DNA of 64,000 bases from the NCBI GenBank assembly GCA_947176915.1, contig CAMWSM010000001.1:79880-143879 (forward strand). The letters are read 5' to 3'. The stretch is from an uncultured Porphyromonadaceae bacterium. Lineage in GTDB: Bacteria > Bacteroidota > Bacteroidia > Bacteroidales > Muribaculaceae. Of the stretch, positions 7,662 to 16,802 are shown piece by piece. The notes beneath the pieces were generated by a model, which was given only the letters and a program-made list of their open reading frames with translations, was not told the origin of the DNA and searched no databases. Each line of letters begins with the position of its first letter. Position 1 is the first letter of the stretch. The position numbers and the translations under genes were made by a program.

Positions 7662-10373
7662 TTAATGAATGCTAATATAAGCTTCTGCTTCCTCCTTGGT
7701 CTGGAACCATTGACTCCCCTCTCCATAATTCTTACCATATTGATCTCCTTCCCAATGGTACCCTTGTATATAATACCATCCTTCTTTCGTGGGAAAGTCA
7801 AAAAGACGAATACCGGCATCTTTGGGGAATTGGTCACCACCTCCATGATCTTTCGACCATATAATCAAGGTTCTACCTGGGGTGGCTGCTCCAGTCAATT
7901 CAATTTTTGCCCACCCGTCACCTTCTTTCTCCATAACAAGACCGGGCCAACCTCTTCTGGGATCTGTCCGACAAAGATCGCATACACATCTGGTTCTATC
8001 CTCACGGTATTCCTTGAAGAAGTCCATATCTGTATTATATCGATTTTGGGAATTCGAATTTTCTGACCAGTCTCCCTTGAATCTGATAAAATGTTTTCCC
8101 CCTCTATCTTGACGATGCCAACCATGATCATTAGTTAACTTACCTTTATTATTGTTAGCATCAATTTCATTTTTGTAATCAGAAAGGGATTTTGCATTCA
8201 AATCCCAATCCCAACCACGGAATGCAACTTTTCCAGTAAATGAATATTCAAGAGCAGCGACATCTGCTTCGTAAACATTTGTATCATCTGAGGCACTATT
8301 TATCCCAGATACCGGCCAGTTTGCCAATTTAATTCCATCCCACTCTCCTTGGAATGTTGATGGAATTTCCAAGCATTGATAAATGTAACAGTGAGGAGCC
8401 TCTGTTAAAAAATTATCTTTTGCCTTGACATGGATTATATATGAATCACGGCTTGGCACTACATCAACCTGATAAAGAGATGTAATTGCCTCTCCACCCG
8501 CGTTCGCAACCTTAAAGTTGAGTTTATACTGTTTTGCAACTTCCCAGATAGGATAGCCATTGTTAAGACCTTCATAGCGCAAACGGAATTTGCGTCCCCC
8601 TTCATTAGGAGTGATTTTATACTCATCCGTTACTGCGGCTCCATTTGTCAGGCATTTCACAGTTGACCAATTTTTACTAACAGGATCCTGGATCTCTACC
8701 CATAAGTGATTAGCTTCGGCATTGGAATTATTGGGCCAGTTATCCATTTCTATCCAGAAGCTGTCTACGTTAGTCTCAATCTCAAATTCTGTCGCAGTTT
8801 CAGGGTTATTGTAACTTCCTGATGCCACCAATTCGCTGATATTGATAGCCATACGGTCAGGAGTGATATTGAGGAAGCGATGAAGGTCAAGATCTTTGAT
8901 GTCGATTCTCTTTGTGATGATGCCTCCACCGGTCTTCACCTCAAACCATCTATAGTTGTCAACATCAGCCATGATTGCAGGATAGTTTTCTGCGGGAATC
9001 TCCGGATTCACATTGATATATACTGAATCAGGATGAGTGTCTGTATCAAACTCAAACAATTTCTTCCCACCAAAGTCAGGGCTTACAAATTCTACAATAC
9101 CGTTGGTATTATAGTAGACAGAATAAGTCTTGCCAGCCTCAACTTTGTCAATCGCTGTAGGATTGATATGGAGGAAGAGGTTCTGCATCAGGGAATAGAG
9201 CAGCTGAGTGCGGTTCCAGTCGGTCTCTACGGTTGGCTGATTGATAGCGATTGTTTCCAAACCGGTAACTCTTGCGGCAATGTCATAGAACTTGCCGGCT
9301 TTAAGAGCCTTCACAGAGGAGCCGTTGGGAACGAGAGGAATAGTATAGCTCACTTTCCCTTTTCCATCTATATCTCCTGTAAAGTTCAATGTAGTCGGTT
9401 TAGTCTCCACAGTATTCGCAGGGAGATAAACCACACCCTGCCATGCGCGTTTTGAACCAGCCTGAGTTGTCGTTACAGTAAGATTGGTGTTTTTCTGCTC
9501 ATCGGAGGGATAAGTAGTAGGGTTAGCGGGATATTCCACCTTGTTGAGGGCAATAGTGCTCAGAGAGAATGTTCCGGAAGGATTGCGGGAGTCTATGCTT
9601 ACAGTCTGTGAACCGTCGCATACACCTGTAACACTTGCCGAGTTTAGATTAAGAGCACTTGTGCCGAATACGTCATGTGAAAAACCAGCATCACCATTAT
9701 CAAAGAGAAGCGTGTATCTTACTTTTGAACAAAGAAACTTCAGATTTCCTGTAATAAGCGCGTTTCCACCGGGCTCTACAGTCAGACCCCGTCCTATCAC
9801 CGCACTCACACCCGGAGCCTTAACACTAACTTCACTGTTGAGGCATGCCATGGGAAGACCATTCTGCTTAACATTGGAATGGTTGAGAAGATATGCGGTC
9901 TCTCCATTACGGAAATTCAGGACAGTCTGTATGAGATCACTCTCTTTAGCAGGAGTCTGCCAGGCAGTACCGGTTGTATATGCGCCAAGGTTGGCAACGA
10001 GATACAACTTGTATATGGCTCCTCCGTCAGCACCCTGAAACCACTCGGTGATATTATATGTCTTATGCCCTGTCTCATTTTTAAACTTAACAGGGGAAAG
10101 ATTCTCAAGTATGTTGTCGCTTTTGAAGAAATTGCCATCATTATCAAAGGCTATGAGCCAAAGGTCGGTCAATTTTCCTTCTGTCTGGACAGTTTCGAAA
10201 GGATCGCCACCCTCCAGAGCGCGTGTAGGCACATCCCCGCCAAGCGGATCAGGGATCGTGATGTAAATTCCTTGGGGAAGTTCCGAAGTGGAGTTATACT
10301 CTACCTCGTCGGAACATCCTGCGAGTCCGGCTACAGCCAATGCTGCAACAACAAATTTAGTTATCTGTTTCAT
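7662..10373 (-). CDS. Fimbrillin-family lipoprotein (DUF4906-like), tip or accessory subunit
   Basis: A 903-residue lipoprotein with signal peptide and lipobox LAGC, followed by VPTRALEGG, a likely Arg-protease maturation site. GKLTDLWLIAFDNDGNFF near residue 70 matches the start of DUF4906/Mfa-like N domains. The middle is repeated beta-rich domains. Roughly residues 815-890 (GRTLIIWSKDHGGGDQFPKDAG ... LFDFPTKEGWYY) resemble starch-binding-like modules seen in Bacteroidetes surface proteins. It lies 58 bases upstream of the terminal tip gene and about 20 bases downstream of the accessory pilin, so the genes are co-transcribed. Shorter plus-strand ORFs across it are antisense shadows. Exact position in the pilus is inferred from gene order. 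Confidence 0.85.
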   Translation of the reverse strand: MKQITKFVVAALAVAGLAGCSDEVEYNSTSELPQGIYITIPDPLGGDVPTRALEGGDPFETVQTEGKLTDLWLIAFDNDGNFFKSDNILENLSPVKFKNETGHKTYNITEWFQGADGGAIYKLYLVANLGAYTTGTAWQTPAKESDLIQTVLNFRNGETAYLLNHSNVKQNGLPMACLNSEVSVKAPGVSAVIGRGLTVEPGGNALITGNLKFLCSKVRYTLLFDNGDAGFSHDVFGTSALNLNSASVTGVCDGSQTVSIDSRNPSGTFSLSTIALNKVEYPANPTTYPSDEQKNTNLTVTTTQAGSKRAWQGVVYLPANTVETKPTTLNFTGDIDGKGKVSYTIPLVPNGSSVKALKAGKFYDIAARVTGLETIAINQPTVETDWNRTQLLYSLMQNLFLHINPTAIDKVEAGKTYSVYYNTNGIVEFVSPDFGGKKLFEFDTDTHPDSVYINVNPEIPAENYPAIMADVDNYRWFEVKTGGGIITKRIDIKDLDLHRFLNITPDRMAINISELVASGSYNNPETATEFEIETNVDSFWIEMDNWPNNSNAEANHLWVEIQDPVSKNWSTVKCLTNGAAVTDEYKITPNEGGRKFRLRYEGLNNGYPIWEVAKQYKLNFKVANAGGEAITSLYQVDVVPSRDSYIIHVKAKDNFLTEAPHCYIYQCLEIPSTFQGEWDGIKLANWPVSGINSASDDTNVYEADVAALEYSFTGKVAFRGWDWDLNAKSLSDYKNEIDANNNKGKLTNDHGWHRQDRGGKHFIRFKGDWSENSNSQNRYNTDMDFFKEYREDRTRCVCDLCRTDPRRGWPGLVMEKEGDGWAKIELTGAATPGRTLIIWSKDHGGGDQFPKDAGIRLFDFPTKEGWYYIQGYHWEGDQYGKNYGEGSQWFQTKEEAEAYISIH

Positions 10374-10393
10374 ATTGGTCAGGTTGCGATTTT

Positions 10394-11551
10394 TCAGATT
10401 TCTGGTCTTATTGCTTCATAATCCCACCCTTCGAGACGTACGCTGACTTCAAGTCCCATGTCTCTCGGAGCGCTGAGGTTATAGATATACACTCTGTTGC
10501 GCATAACTCCTTGCCATGCCCCGTTGTCCTTTGTCATAAGTTGCTCAGGGGTAAGTGAACCGTCGGGATAACCCATATCGTATGGAGCTATGCTGAGTGT
10601 TGTCGTTGACGGATTACCATTCTTGTCTGTGAGAGTGGCAGCCACTACGGAAATTATCTGTCTTGCCGGATCATCACCTTTCGTACCTTCAAAAGACTGC
10701 TCGAAAGTATAGAAAATGAAAGCCGGTATTTCAGCTCCATTCTCATCTTTCACTGTTCCGTTAGGTGCGTCAAGAGTCTGGTCAATTATTTTCATACCGT
10801 CAGGAACTGCAGGGGGCACTATACCTCCGGCAATCCACGCCGTATGCTCGGGCGAGAGATAGCCTCGGTCGGGGGTCTTGAGAGTAACAGAACCGATTAC
10901 CCCCTCCGGGTCGCCTATCACCACTTTTGCCATAGCTCTTTCGGGCTGAATATCAGGAAGTCGGAAAGAAGTTACACCTGTATAGACATTCGGGTTATAA
11001 TCCTTCATGTAGGCAGCCGTGATATTACAGAGTCCCGCCATTGGAATGTGATGCTTCGCATTGGAAGCAGGATCAGGCCAAACGTTTTTGTTAGCTGCGG
11101 TGCCGGGCCAAGTGAGCAAACGGAAATCGTTATTATCAAGATCATTCATAGCGAAACTGTCGTTTCCTGTCATCCCATTAGGAACGGAATAGAATGCCAT
11201 GGCAAAACCATCCTTGCATGTTGATTTCGGCAGACGGGCAGATACGGTATGACCCCAATTTGCCTCATAATACACGGCGTTGACTTCATCGTTGAGTGTT
11301 CCGCCGGTATAGAGGAAATGTTTGAGCTTTCCGGTTGAGGAATATGCGCCGAAATGAATCCGGCTTGCTTCGAAGGCATATTCATCCACATTTTTCACTT
11401 GAGCGTCAGAGCCTTCAGCCCTTGTAGGAAGCACCGACAGCTGGATGTTAAAACTACCCTCTTCCGCATTCGGCTCAGAAGCATTGTCAGAACTGCAGGA
11501 GGCAGCCAGAACGCAGAGAGGCATTGTCAGATATAAATAGAGTTTTTTCAT
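10394..11551 (-). CDS. Fimbrillin-family accessory lipoprotein
   Basis: A 385-residue lipoprotein with signal peptide and lipobox VLAASC, followed by an acidic linker and LPTRAEGSD, the same TR-A maturation motif as the major pilin. The rest is beta-rich (FEASRIHFGAYSSTGKLKHFLYTGG) and ends in ISAPRD-like strands with LEGWDYEAI near the C-terminus, matching the closing strand seen in fimbrillins. It lies between the Mfa2-like anchor and the two large tip-type genes with gaps of 13 and 20 bases. By analogy with mfa and fim loci of Porphyromonas, it is probably an accessory subunit at or near the tip. I cannot say which named accessory protein it matches. Confidence 0.8.
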   Translation of the reverse strand: MKKLYLYLTMPLCVLAASCSSDNASEPNAEEGSFNIQLSVLPTRAEGSDAQVKNVDEYAFEASRIHFGAYSSTGKLKHFLYTGGTLNDEVNAVYYEANWGHTVSARLPKSTCKDGFAMAFYSVPNGMTGNDSFAMNDLDNNDFRLLTWPGTAANKNVWPDPASNAKHHIPMAGLCNITAAYMKDYNPNVYTGVTSFRLPDIQPERAMAKVVIGDPEGVIGSVTLKTPDRGYLSPEHTAWIAGGIVPPAVPDGMKIIDQTLDAPNGTVKDENGAEIPAFIFYTFEQSFEGTKGDDPARQIISVVAATLTDKNGNPSTTTLSIAPYDMGYPDGSLTPEQLMTKDNGAWQGVMRNRVYIYNLSAPRDMGLEVSVRLEGWDYEAIRPEI

Positions 11552-11564
11552 TTTGCAAGGTCAG

Positions 11565-12611
11565 TTATTTCCATTCAACTTCATAGTTCATTACCGCCCA
11601 TCCTGCCACATAAATTGACAGATTCATGAAATAAGTATCAATGTCCATCGTGATGTCGACAGTAAAACGGTCCATACGGTCGAGATATTCCTGAAGATCC
11701 ATATCAGGATGGGTATAGTTCTTGGCTGCGACGATAAGGTCTATCAATTTGGCATTAAGAATCTCGGTTCCGTCCTCTTTTGATATCACAATAAGACGCG
11801 CCTCTGAATTTTCCATTATACGGGCAAGATGCACCTCTGTCTTAGCGCCATTTGTCGTCTCATCCTTATATCCGCCCTGGCCATCAGGGAGTGCATATTC
11901 TCCCGGCTCCGCTTCCTGGTTGAGATAGTGGATTGTTTCATCGCCAGACACTTCATTTTCGGATGACATTACACCATTGTTGTCAGTCACCTTAACGATA
12001 AATTCCTTTGAGCCAATAGTGAAGTTATCAGTACGCCTTAGAGTTACATCCAGCACATTTGTATTCTTCATCAGCTCACAAGTGTATTCCTCAGGATTCT
12101 CATACTCGGAATAGTTAACTACTTTTGTTCCGTGGAAAAGTCCCGGAAATTTCTTATCATTATAGAGATTGCCCTCTTCATCAATGTCGACCGTAAGACG
12201 GCAGGTGATGTCGCCCGACGAACCGAAAGCTCTTGAGCCGTCAAGTTTGAACGGAGACTCTGTGGTCAGACCTCCCCACACCACGAGGTGATAGTCTTTA
12301 AGGCGTTCCAGGCCCAGACCCTTCAGGGAGATAGTGTAGTCGTTGTTCTGGAGAGTTGCCTTATCAACCGGGGGCACGAAAGAGATGAGACGTCCCTCCG
12401 TATCGAAGGCATAAACCTCAGCTTCCTCCACCTGATTGACAAGCTCGGTTCTCGACATATTGTATTGATAAGAAAGACGCACACGATAGTCCGGATTACA
12501 AGCCGGGAGTTCGTCATGCATGAATGAGTTGCAGGAACCGAGTGCCACAATCGCTATTGCGGCGGCACTTATTTGCAATCCTCTTTGTAATTTAAATCTC
12601 GAAAGGTTCAT
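11565..12611 (-). CDS. FimB/Mfa2-family fimbrial anchor lipoprotein
   Basis: A 348-residue lipoprotein (lipobox ALGSC). The mature start (PACNPDYRVRLSYQYNM) is typical of the Mfa2/FimB family, the short fimbrial subunit that anchors the shaft to the outer membrane and limits its length. YAFDTEGRLISF and LVVWGGLT are also family-like. Unlike the other four fimbrillins it has no TR-A motif after the lipobox, as expected for an anchor that keeps its lipid. The protein ends VAGWAVMNYEVEWK, the same closing strand as the major pilin. The ORF track starts at a TTG (12620); I prefer ATG 12611 (MNLSRF). It follows the major pilin by about 100 bases. Confidence 0.85.
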   Translation of the reverse strand: MNLSRFKLQRGLQISAAAIAIVALGSCNSFMHDELPACNPDYRVRLSYQYNMSRTELVNQVEEAEVYAFDTEGRLISFVPPVDKATLQNNDYTISLKGLGLERLKDYHLVVWGGLTTESPFKLDGSRAFGSSGDITCRLTVDIDEEGNLYNDKKFPGLFHGTKVVNYSEYENPEEYTCELMKNTNVLDVTLRRTDNFTIGSKEFIVKVTDNNGVMSSENEVSGDETIHYLNQEAEPGEYALPDGQGGYKDETTNGAKTEVHLARIMENSEARLIVISKEDGTEILNAKLIDLIVAAKNYTHPDMDLQEYLDRMDRFTVDITMDIDTYFMNLSIYVAGWAVMNYEVEWK

Positions 12612-12708
12612 ATTTTTCAAGGTCAGTTATTTTTTAGTTGCCGGAAGGTGTTTCACGACCTTCCGACATTAAAGACTTCAATCCGGAAATCTTCAGAACG
12701 GTTTCAAA

Positions 12709-14256
12709 TTACTGCCATTCAGCATTATAATTCATTATAGCCCAATCCTTGACGTCAACAGCTATGTGGAGATAGTAGTTCTCATCCTTAGGATCGTTCG
12801 GCTCGAGAGGAATGATCTCGATATCATCGCCCGGGATGCCGATACCCATACCGTTGATAGTCTTGATGGTTACATTATACAGTGTATTACGTACGATAGC
12901 GGGATATTCCACACCATTAATGACAGCGCGAGGAATAGCTCTTGAATAATAACCGAATCCTCCGTTATACTTCATACACTTGGGAAGATAAGTCTTGCCC
13001 TTGATTCTCATCCAGCCTGTCCATGTAAGATGGCTGTCTGCATTCTCACGATCCTCTTCAAGCACATCGCCCGTTACGCCACCCATAGCAGCGATAGCGT
13101 CAGCCTCAGTCTTGTAAACTTTGAATTTATCACCGATAGCAACAAGCCAGAAAGAGCCGTCGGCAGCTGCAAGATTATTTCCGGCTGTATCTGTAAGTTT
13201 ATAACGACCTGCAACTACAACACTGGTTGTATATACAGCCTCATCATCTATATTATCAAAGGGATAGAATACAGGATTAGCTGAATATTGATAGCCGGCA
13301 TTTACAGTAACTTTAGTGGCATCCTCAGCATCTTTTGTGATCATATTCTTGAGTATAGGATACACAACATTACCTGCAGTCTCTCCTACCCAATTTGAAC
13401 GACGGTTTGCGTATTCATTAACTTTTACAGTCCATTTTGTACGAATATCCTCCGGTATATCAGTATATTTGGTAGGGATTCTCTTAACAGTGAATCGGTG
13501 TGTGTTCTCTGCTGTGAGGAATGCGAGTTCGGGAGTGAAGGTTACAACTGCGTCAACCTGATTTTCTCTCTCACCCTCCTGAGGATTTATTGAGCCATCC
13601 TCAGCAAGCTCCAACCCATTTGATACTGCCACTTTAGCAGCTACCGGCTCAACCGGGATGATAACAGCAGCATCTCCCTGCGCTGCGGTTGCAGCTTCCT
13701 TAGTGGTGTGGAGCATCTTCTCCCTGTTGATCTCAACGAGATAAACGGGAGTAGGATCCTGACCCTCCTTCTCCTGATAATATTTGGTGCTACTCATTAT
13801 CATGACATTCTTTCCGCTCTTCTTGACTGTATTAGACTGAAGATCTCTGAAAGCCTGCTCATTAGCGCCTGAGAAGGTCCAACTATCATCTGCATTTACC
13901 ACACAGGATACATACTTGGGAGCTGAAGAGAGCTTAAGCACCGCGCACTTGCTTGCGGGATGACCGGGCTCACTCACCCATTCCAGGTCAGCAGTTTCAG
14001 CATTACCCTGCTGGCCGCCAATGTATCTTGTAGCGATTCTTCTGCCCTGCTGGTTATAAAATACAAAGGCTGCGTTTTCGATCTGCAATTCCGGATCAGT
14101 TGTAGCACGGGTCTGAAGTGTGTTGAAAGCCACTTTCATGTAGTAGCCCTCTCCGTTTTCAGGTTCTTCACCTTGAACCACGTCCGGAGCTTCACTTGAA
14201 CAGCTTCCCAATAAGGAAAGACCGGCTACAAATGGAAGATAATAGAATTTTTTCAT
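12709..14256 (-). CDS. Mfa1-family major fimbrial subunit (pilin)
   Basis: A 515-residue lipoprotein precursor with lipobox LLGSC, an acidic spacer and LQTRATTDPELQ, where type V pilins are cut after Arg so that strand exchange can begin. AAFVFYNQQGRRIATRYIGG resembles the N domain of fimbrillins (P_gingi_FimA), and the end, VKDWAIMNYNAEWQ, matches the Mfa1 C-terminal signature. It is the first fimbrillin gene after the DUF3575 and OmpA-like genes and directly precedes the Mfa2-like anchor, the usual order. The protein forms the shaft of surface fimbriae used in adhesion and biofilm formation in related bacteria. Host ligand and receptor are unknown. Confidence 0.88.
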   Translation of the reverse strand: MKKFYYLPFVAGLSLLGSCSSEAPDVVQGEEPENGEGYYMKVAFNTLQTRATTDPELQIENAAFVFYNQQGRRIATRYIGGQQGNAETADLEWVSEPGHPASKCAVLKLSSAPKYVSCVVNADDSWTFSGANEQAFRDLQSNTVKKSGKNVMIMSSTKYYQEKEGQDPTPVYLVEINREKMLHTTKEAATAAQGDAAVIIPVEPVAAKVAVSNGLELAEDGSINPQEGERENQVDAVVTFTPELAFLTAENTHRFTVKRIPTKYTDIPEDIRTKWTVKVNEYANRRSNWVGETAGNVVYPILKNMITKDAEDATKVTVNAGYQYSANPVFYPFDNIDDEAVYTTSVVVAGRYKLTDTAGNNLAAADGSFWLVAIGDKFKVYKTEADAIAAMGGVTGDVLEEDRENADSHLTWTGWMRIKGKTYLPKCMKYNGGFGYYSRAIPRAVINGVEYPAIVRNTLYNVTIKTINGMGIGIPGDDIEIIPLEPNDPKDENYYLHIAVDVKDWAIMNYNAEWQ

Positions 14257-14298
14257 GATTAGTGAAAAATTAGATTAGAATTTTTATTTTATTGTTAT

Positions 14299-15753
14299 TT
14301 ATTCTTCGTTTTGTTGTGCGAGTTTGCGTTTGCGTGCGAGGACTTCGAGGTTGAAGTCGGCTGAAGCGACGCCAAGTGCTTTTGCTTCCTCGAAGAGGCG
14401 CTGTGCCTCGTCGAAGCTTCCGCGTTTCATGGCGAGAATGCCTCGTGCCTGCTTTGCCTCGCCGCTGTCGCCGGCTTTGCGGAGATAGTTGTCAGCCTTA
14501 TCGAGTTGGTCGGCGTTGAGGGCAACGAGTCCGGCATTGAGGTTGGCAACAGGATCATCAGGATATGTGCTCACAGCAATCGCCATCGCCTCGTTAAATT
14601 CGTCGGAACCAGGCTCGTAGCTCTGAGCGACAAGGAACATCTCCTGAAGAGAGGCGTTCTTCGGATTCTTTCTCATCACCTCGATGGTCTCTTCAAGAGT
14701 GAGAGGACGAACCACATATTTCACAGTATAGTCGGTGTGGCGCAATGCGGGATACATCTCCTTGAGCATGATTGCGTAGCTCTTCGGGAAACGCTGACGC
14801 AGAGCCAAATCCTTAGCGTCGGGATCCATGTTGGAGTCAATCACCTCAAGAATGGCAGTCTTGTCGGCAATGTCAGAATTCTCCACAAGGCGGCGAAGAC
14901 CAACCCAGTCTTCCGGAGTGGCGGATGAGGTGAAGATTCTGTCGGGAAGTGTGTAGAGAGACTTGACATAGTTCTTTAGGGATTCCGCACGTCCTTCGGC
15001 GAGACGCTTGTTGGCGTCATACTTACCTTCAGGAGAGGCATAACCGTGAATGTTGATTTCCGTGATCGAAACGAGGGGATCGTTCTTCACGAGGTCAATT
15101 GTTCCGGTAATTTTTGCAAGCTCCTTGCGGTTCTGGCGATAGTCGGGGAGAATGTTTGTCTTATTGACCATGAAGTCGACGAAAGCACTACCCTCTTCCG
15201 CACGAGCCTTTGTAGCCTCTACATTCGGCTGGAGATAGGTAATCTCCGCCATCGGCGCCGGGCGGTTGTCGAAAGGAACGCCCACCATGAGGGATGCCTG
15301 GTCCTGAAGGTCGCCGCATCCGCAGAGGTCTTCCTTAATTGTCAGATAAGAGAGATCCATCCAGGATTGATAAGGGAGAGTTGACGTGCCGCTCCATACG
15401 AGGTTTCCCCCTTTTCCAGCCTGAAGCACCTGTGCAGCACCGGGGACTCTCTGTTTCTTTTCCCTATCATATTTAATCTGGGCATTTCTTCCGTTGACAA
15501 CAACGGGGTCGAAAGCTATAGAGTCGCCCTCACCCACCAACACGGGAGTGAAGATTATTCGCTGGTTTGAGCCGAGCTTCATGGATGAGAGGTCGAACTG
15601 ATAGCCCACCTCCATATTTCCGGCACGCTTTTTAAGGGTAACGTCAATGACCTTTATAGCATCGAGCATATCCCCCTTTTCCATCTTCGCAGCTCCGGCA
15701 ACTCCCGGCAGCAATAGAGAAGACGCGATAATAAATGACGGTATTAGTCTCAT
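14299..15753 (-). CDS. DUF3868 / OmpA-like protein of the fimbrial locus
   Basis: A 484-residue exported protein (signal peptide MRLIPSFIIASSLLLPGVAGA). The first 150 residues match the DUF3868 type seen beside Bacteroidetes fimbrial loci. Residues 215-330 contain an OmpA-like peptidoglycan-binding pattern (INIHGYASPEGKYDANKRLAEGRAESLKNYV). The last 100 residues look like TPR helices (NLNAGLVALNADQLDKADNYL). It may link the pilus base to the cell wall, but this is inference. It sits 30 bases after the DUF3575 gene and just before the major pilin, so it is part of the fimbrial transcript. Confidence 0.85.
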   Translation of the reverse strand: MRLIPSFIIASSLLLPGVAGAAKMEKGDMLDAIKVIDVTLKKRAGNMEVGYQFDLSSMKLGSNQRIIFTPVLVGEGDSIAFDPVVVNGRNAQIKYDREKKQRVPGAAQVLQAGKGGNLVWSGTSTLPYQSWMDLSYLTIKEDLCGCGDLQDQASLMVGVPFDNRPAPMAEITYLQPNVEATKARAEEGSAFVDFMVNKTNILPDYRQNRKELAKITGTIDLVKNDPLVSITEINIHGYASPEGKYDANKRLAEGRAESLKNYVKSLYTLPDRIFTSSATPEDWVGLRRLVENSDIADKTAILEVIDSNMDPDAKDLALRQRFPKSYAIMLKEMYPALRHTDYTVKYVVRPLTLEETIEVMRKNPKNASLQEMFLVAQSYEPGSDEFNEAMAIAVSTYPDDPVANLNAGLVALNADQLDKADNYLRKAGDSGEAKQARGILAMKRGSFDEAQRLFEEAKALGVASADFNLEVLARKRKLAQQNEE

Positions 15754-15783
15754 TTTCTTTTATTTTACTGTTTAGGAGTTTTT

Positions 15784-16431
15784 TCAGAATACGTACATAA
15801 ATGAGAGATTGGCATGTGTAGGACCAACATAATGAAGCTTACGCTCATCAATCGTGCGGGCGCAACGACCATAAAGAGTAAGTTTTGAGTAAGCGTAACC
15901 CACACCGAGAGATGCCTCGAGGTTCCAATGCTTATTGAGCATCCACTGGTAGCCACAGGTCAAGCCGCCGCCGCCAAACCAACCCTCAACGTGGCGATCA
16001 TGGTTTACGACGCCTGCAAGGTCGGGCCACCCCTTCACCAATGAAGCCTCGTCGTCTTCAGCCACGGGGATAGTGGTGGAAGATATGATGAGCGGTTTGA
16101 GAGGGAAGTTAACGTTCTTGGCGTTATACTGTCCACCAAGGGCATGTATACCCAGAAACCATCCGGAGAATTTTTCACAGAACCAATAACGGAACTCAGG
16201 CATGGCGATCCATGACTTGAAATGTTTCTCGTCTTTGAAATTCCAAGGATTCACCGCCCCGGTCAGGCTGATGGTGGTGTGATGGGAAGTGCCAAACTCA
16301 AGTCCGAGGTTTGGATTTGTTACTGCCCATCCGAGCAAGTTTGTCTTGATGCCTACGTTCTGCGCGAGGGCACGCGGCGCGAAAAGCGCTGCCAATGCGA
16401 AAAGAATTGCAATTAATGTTGGTCTTTTCAT
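15784..16431 (-). CDS. DUF3575 outer-membrane beta-barrel-like protein
   Basis: First gene of the fimbrial operon. The product has 215 residues with a signal peptide (MKRPTLIAILFALAALFAPRA), then beta-strand repeats and GIKTNLLGWAVTNPNLGLEFG, typical of DUF3575. Aromatic-ended strands (PEFRYWFCEKFSGWFLGIHAL) suggest an outer-membrane barrel. The ORF track begins at 16479, but the signal peptide starts at ATG 16431, which lies about 150 bases downstream of a good promoter. DUF3575 genes commonly precede the OmpA-like and pilin genes in Bacteroidetes fimbrial loci; their function is not established. Confidence 0.85.
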   Translation of the reverse strand: MKRPTLIAILFALAALFAPRALAQNVGIKTNLLGWAVTNPNLGLEFGTSHHTTISLTGAVNPWNFKDEKHFKSWIAMPEFRYWFCEKFSGWFLGIHALGGQYNAKNVNFPLKPLIISSTTIPVAEDDEASLVKGWPDLAGVVNHDRHVEGWFGGGGLTCGYQWMLNKHWNLEASLGVGYAYSKLTLYGRCARTIDERKLHYVGPTHANLSFMYVF

Positions 16432-16587
16432 GATGTTAATAATATATGGTCCGGACTGAGTTAGTCCGCGGGCTAACAAAATTATTTTTTATATGGATTA
16501 GATTCGGGTAAGAATCTTATTATTGGTTAAGCTGCGTAATTAAGCGTTCCATCACCCATTCCTATTTAGAAAAGGGTATTTCCGCTG

Positions 16588-16618
16588 CAAAGCTACAACT
16601 TATTTTTTAAATTGCAAA
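16588..16618 (-). promoter_or_regulatory. Promoter of the fimbrial operon
   Basis: On the minus strand a -33 TTTG (16615-16618) and a -7 TAGCTTTG (16588-16595) are separated by exactly 19 bases, the Bacteroidetes consensus. It leaves a leader of about 150 bases before the DUF3575 gene. Confidence 0.75.
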
Positions 16619-16666
16619 CACTTTGCACTAAATTTTTCAATATTTTTTCAATCAGGTAAGATTTTA

Positions 16667-16674
16667 TAACTTTG
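16667..16674 (+). promoter_or_regulatory. -7 element of the purT promoter
   Basis: TAACTTTG matches the Bacteroidetes -7 TAnnTTTG. The -33 region is T-rich but has no exact TTTG. It is divergent from the fimbrial promoter, about 75 bases away. Confidence 0.55.
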
Positions 16675-16736
16675 CAGAGAAAATGTTTCAACTTTCCCAA
16701 GCTCAGTCTCCATTTTTTCAACTCTCAATTCCTGAG

Positions 16737-16797
16737 CTTAGTTTTCAATTTTCTATTCTAATTTTTCAATTTTCAACTTTCAATTTTCAATTCTATA
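16737..16797 (+). repeat. Degenerate heptad tandem array (TTTTCAA type)
   Basis: A run of TTTTCAA / CTTTCAA units with a 7-base period fills the leader of purT. The ORF track translates it as an artificial N-terminal extension rich in FQFS. The same unit recurs at 21517-21560. Confidence 0.7.
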
Positions 16798-16802
16798 TAA
16801 GT

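Noticed and set aside
9879-10421. Plus-strand ORFs across the 903-aa fimbrillin
   Set aside because: Antisense to a lipoprotein gene with clear signal peptide and operon context.
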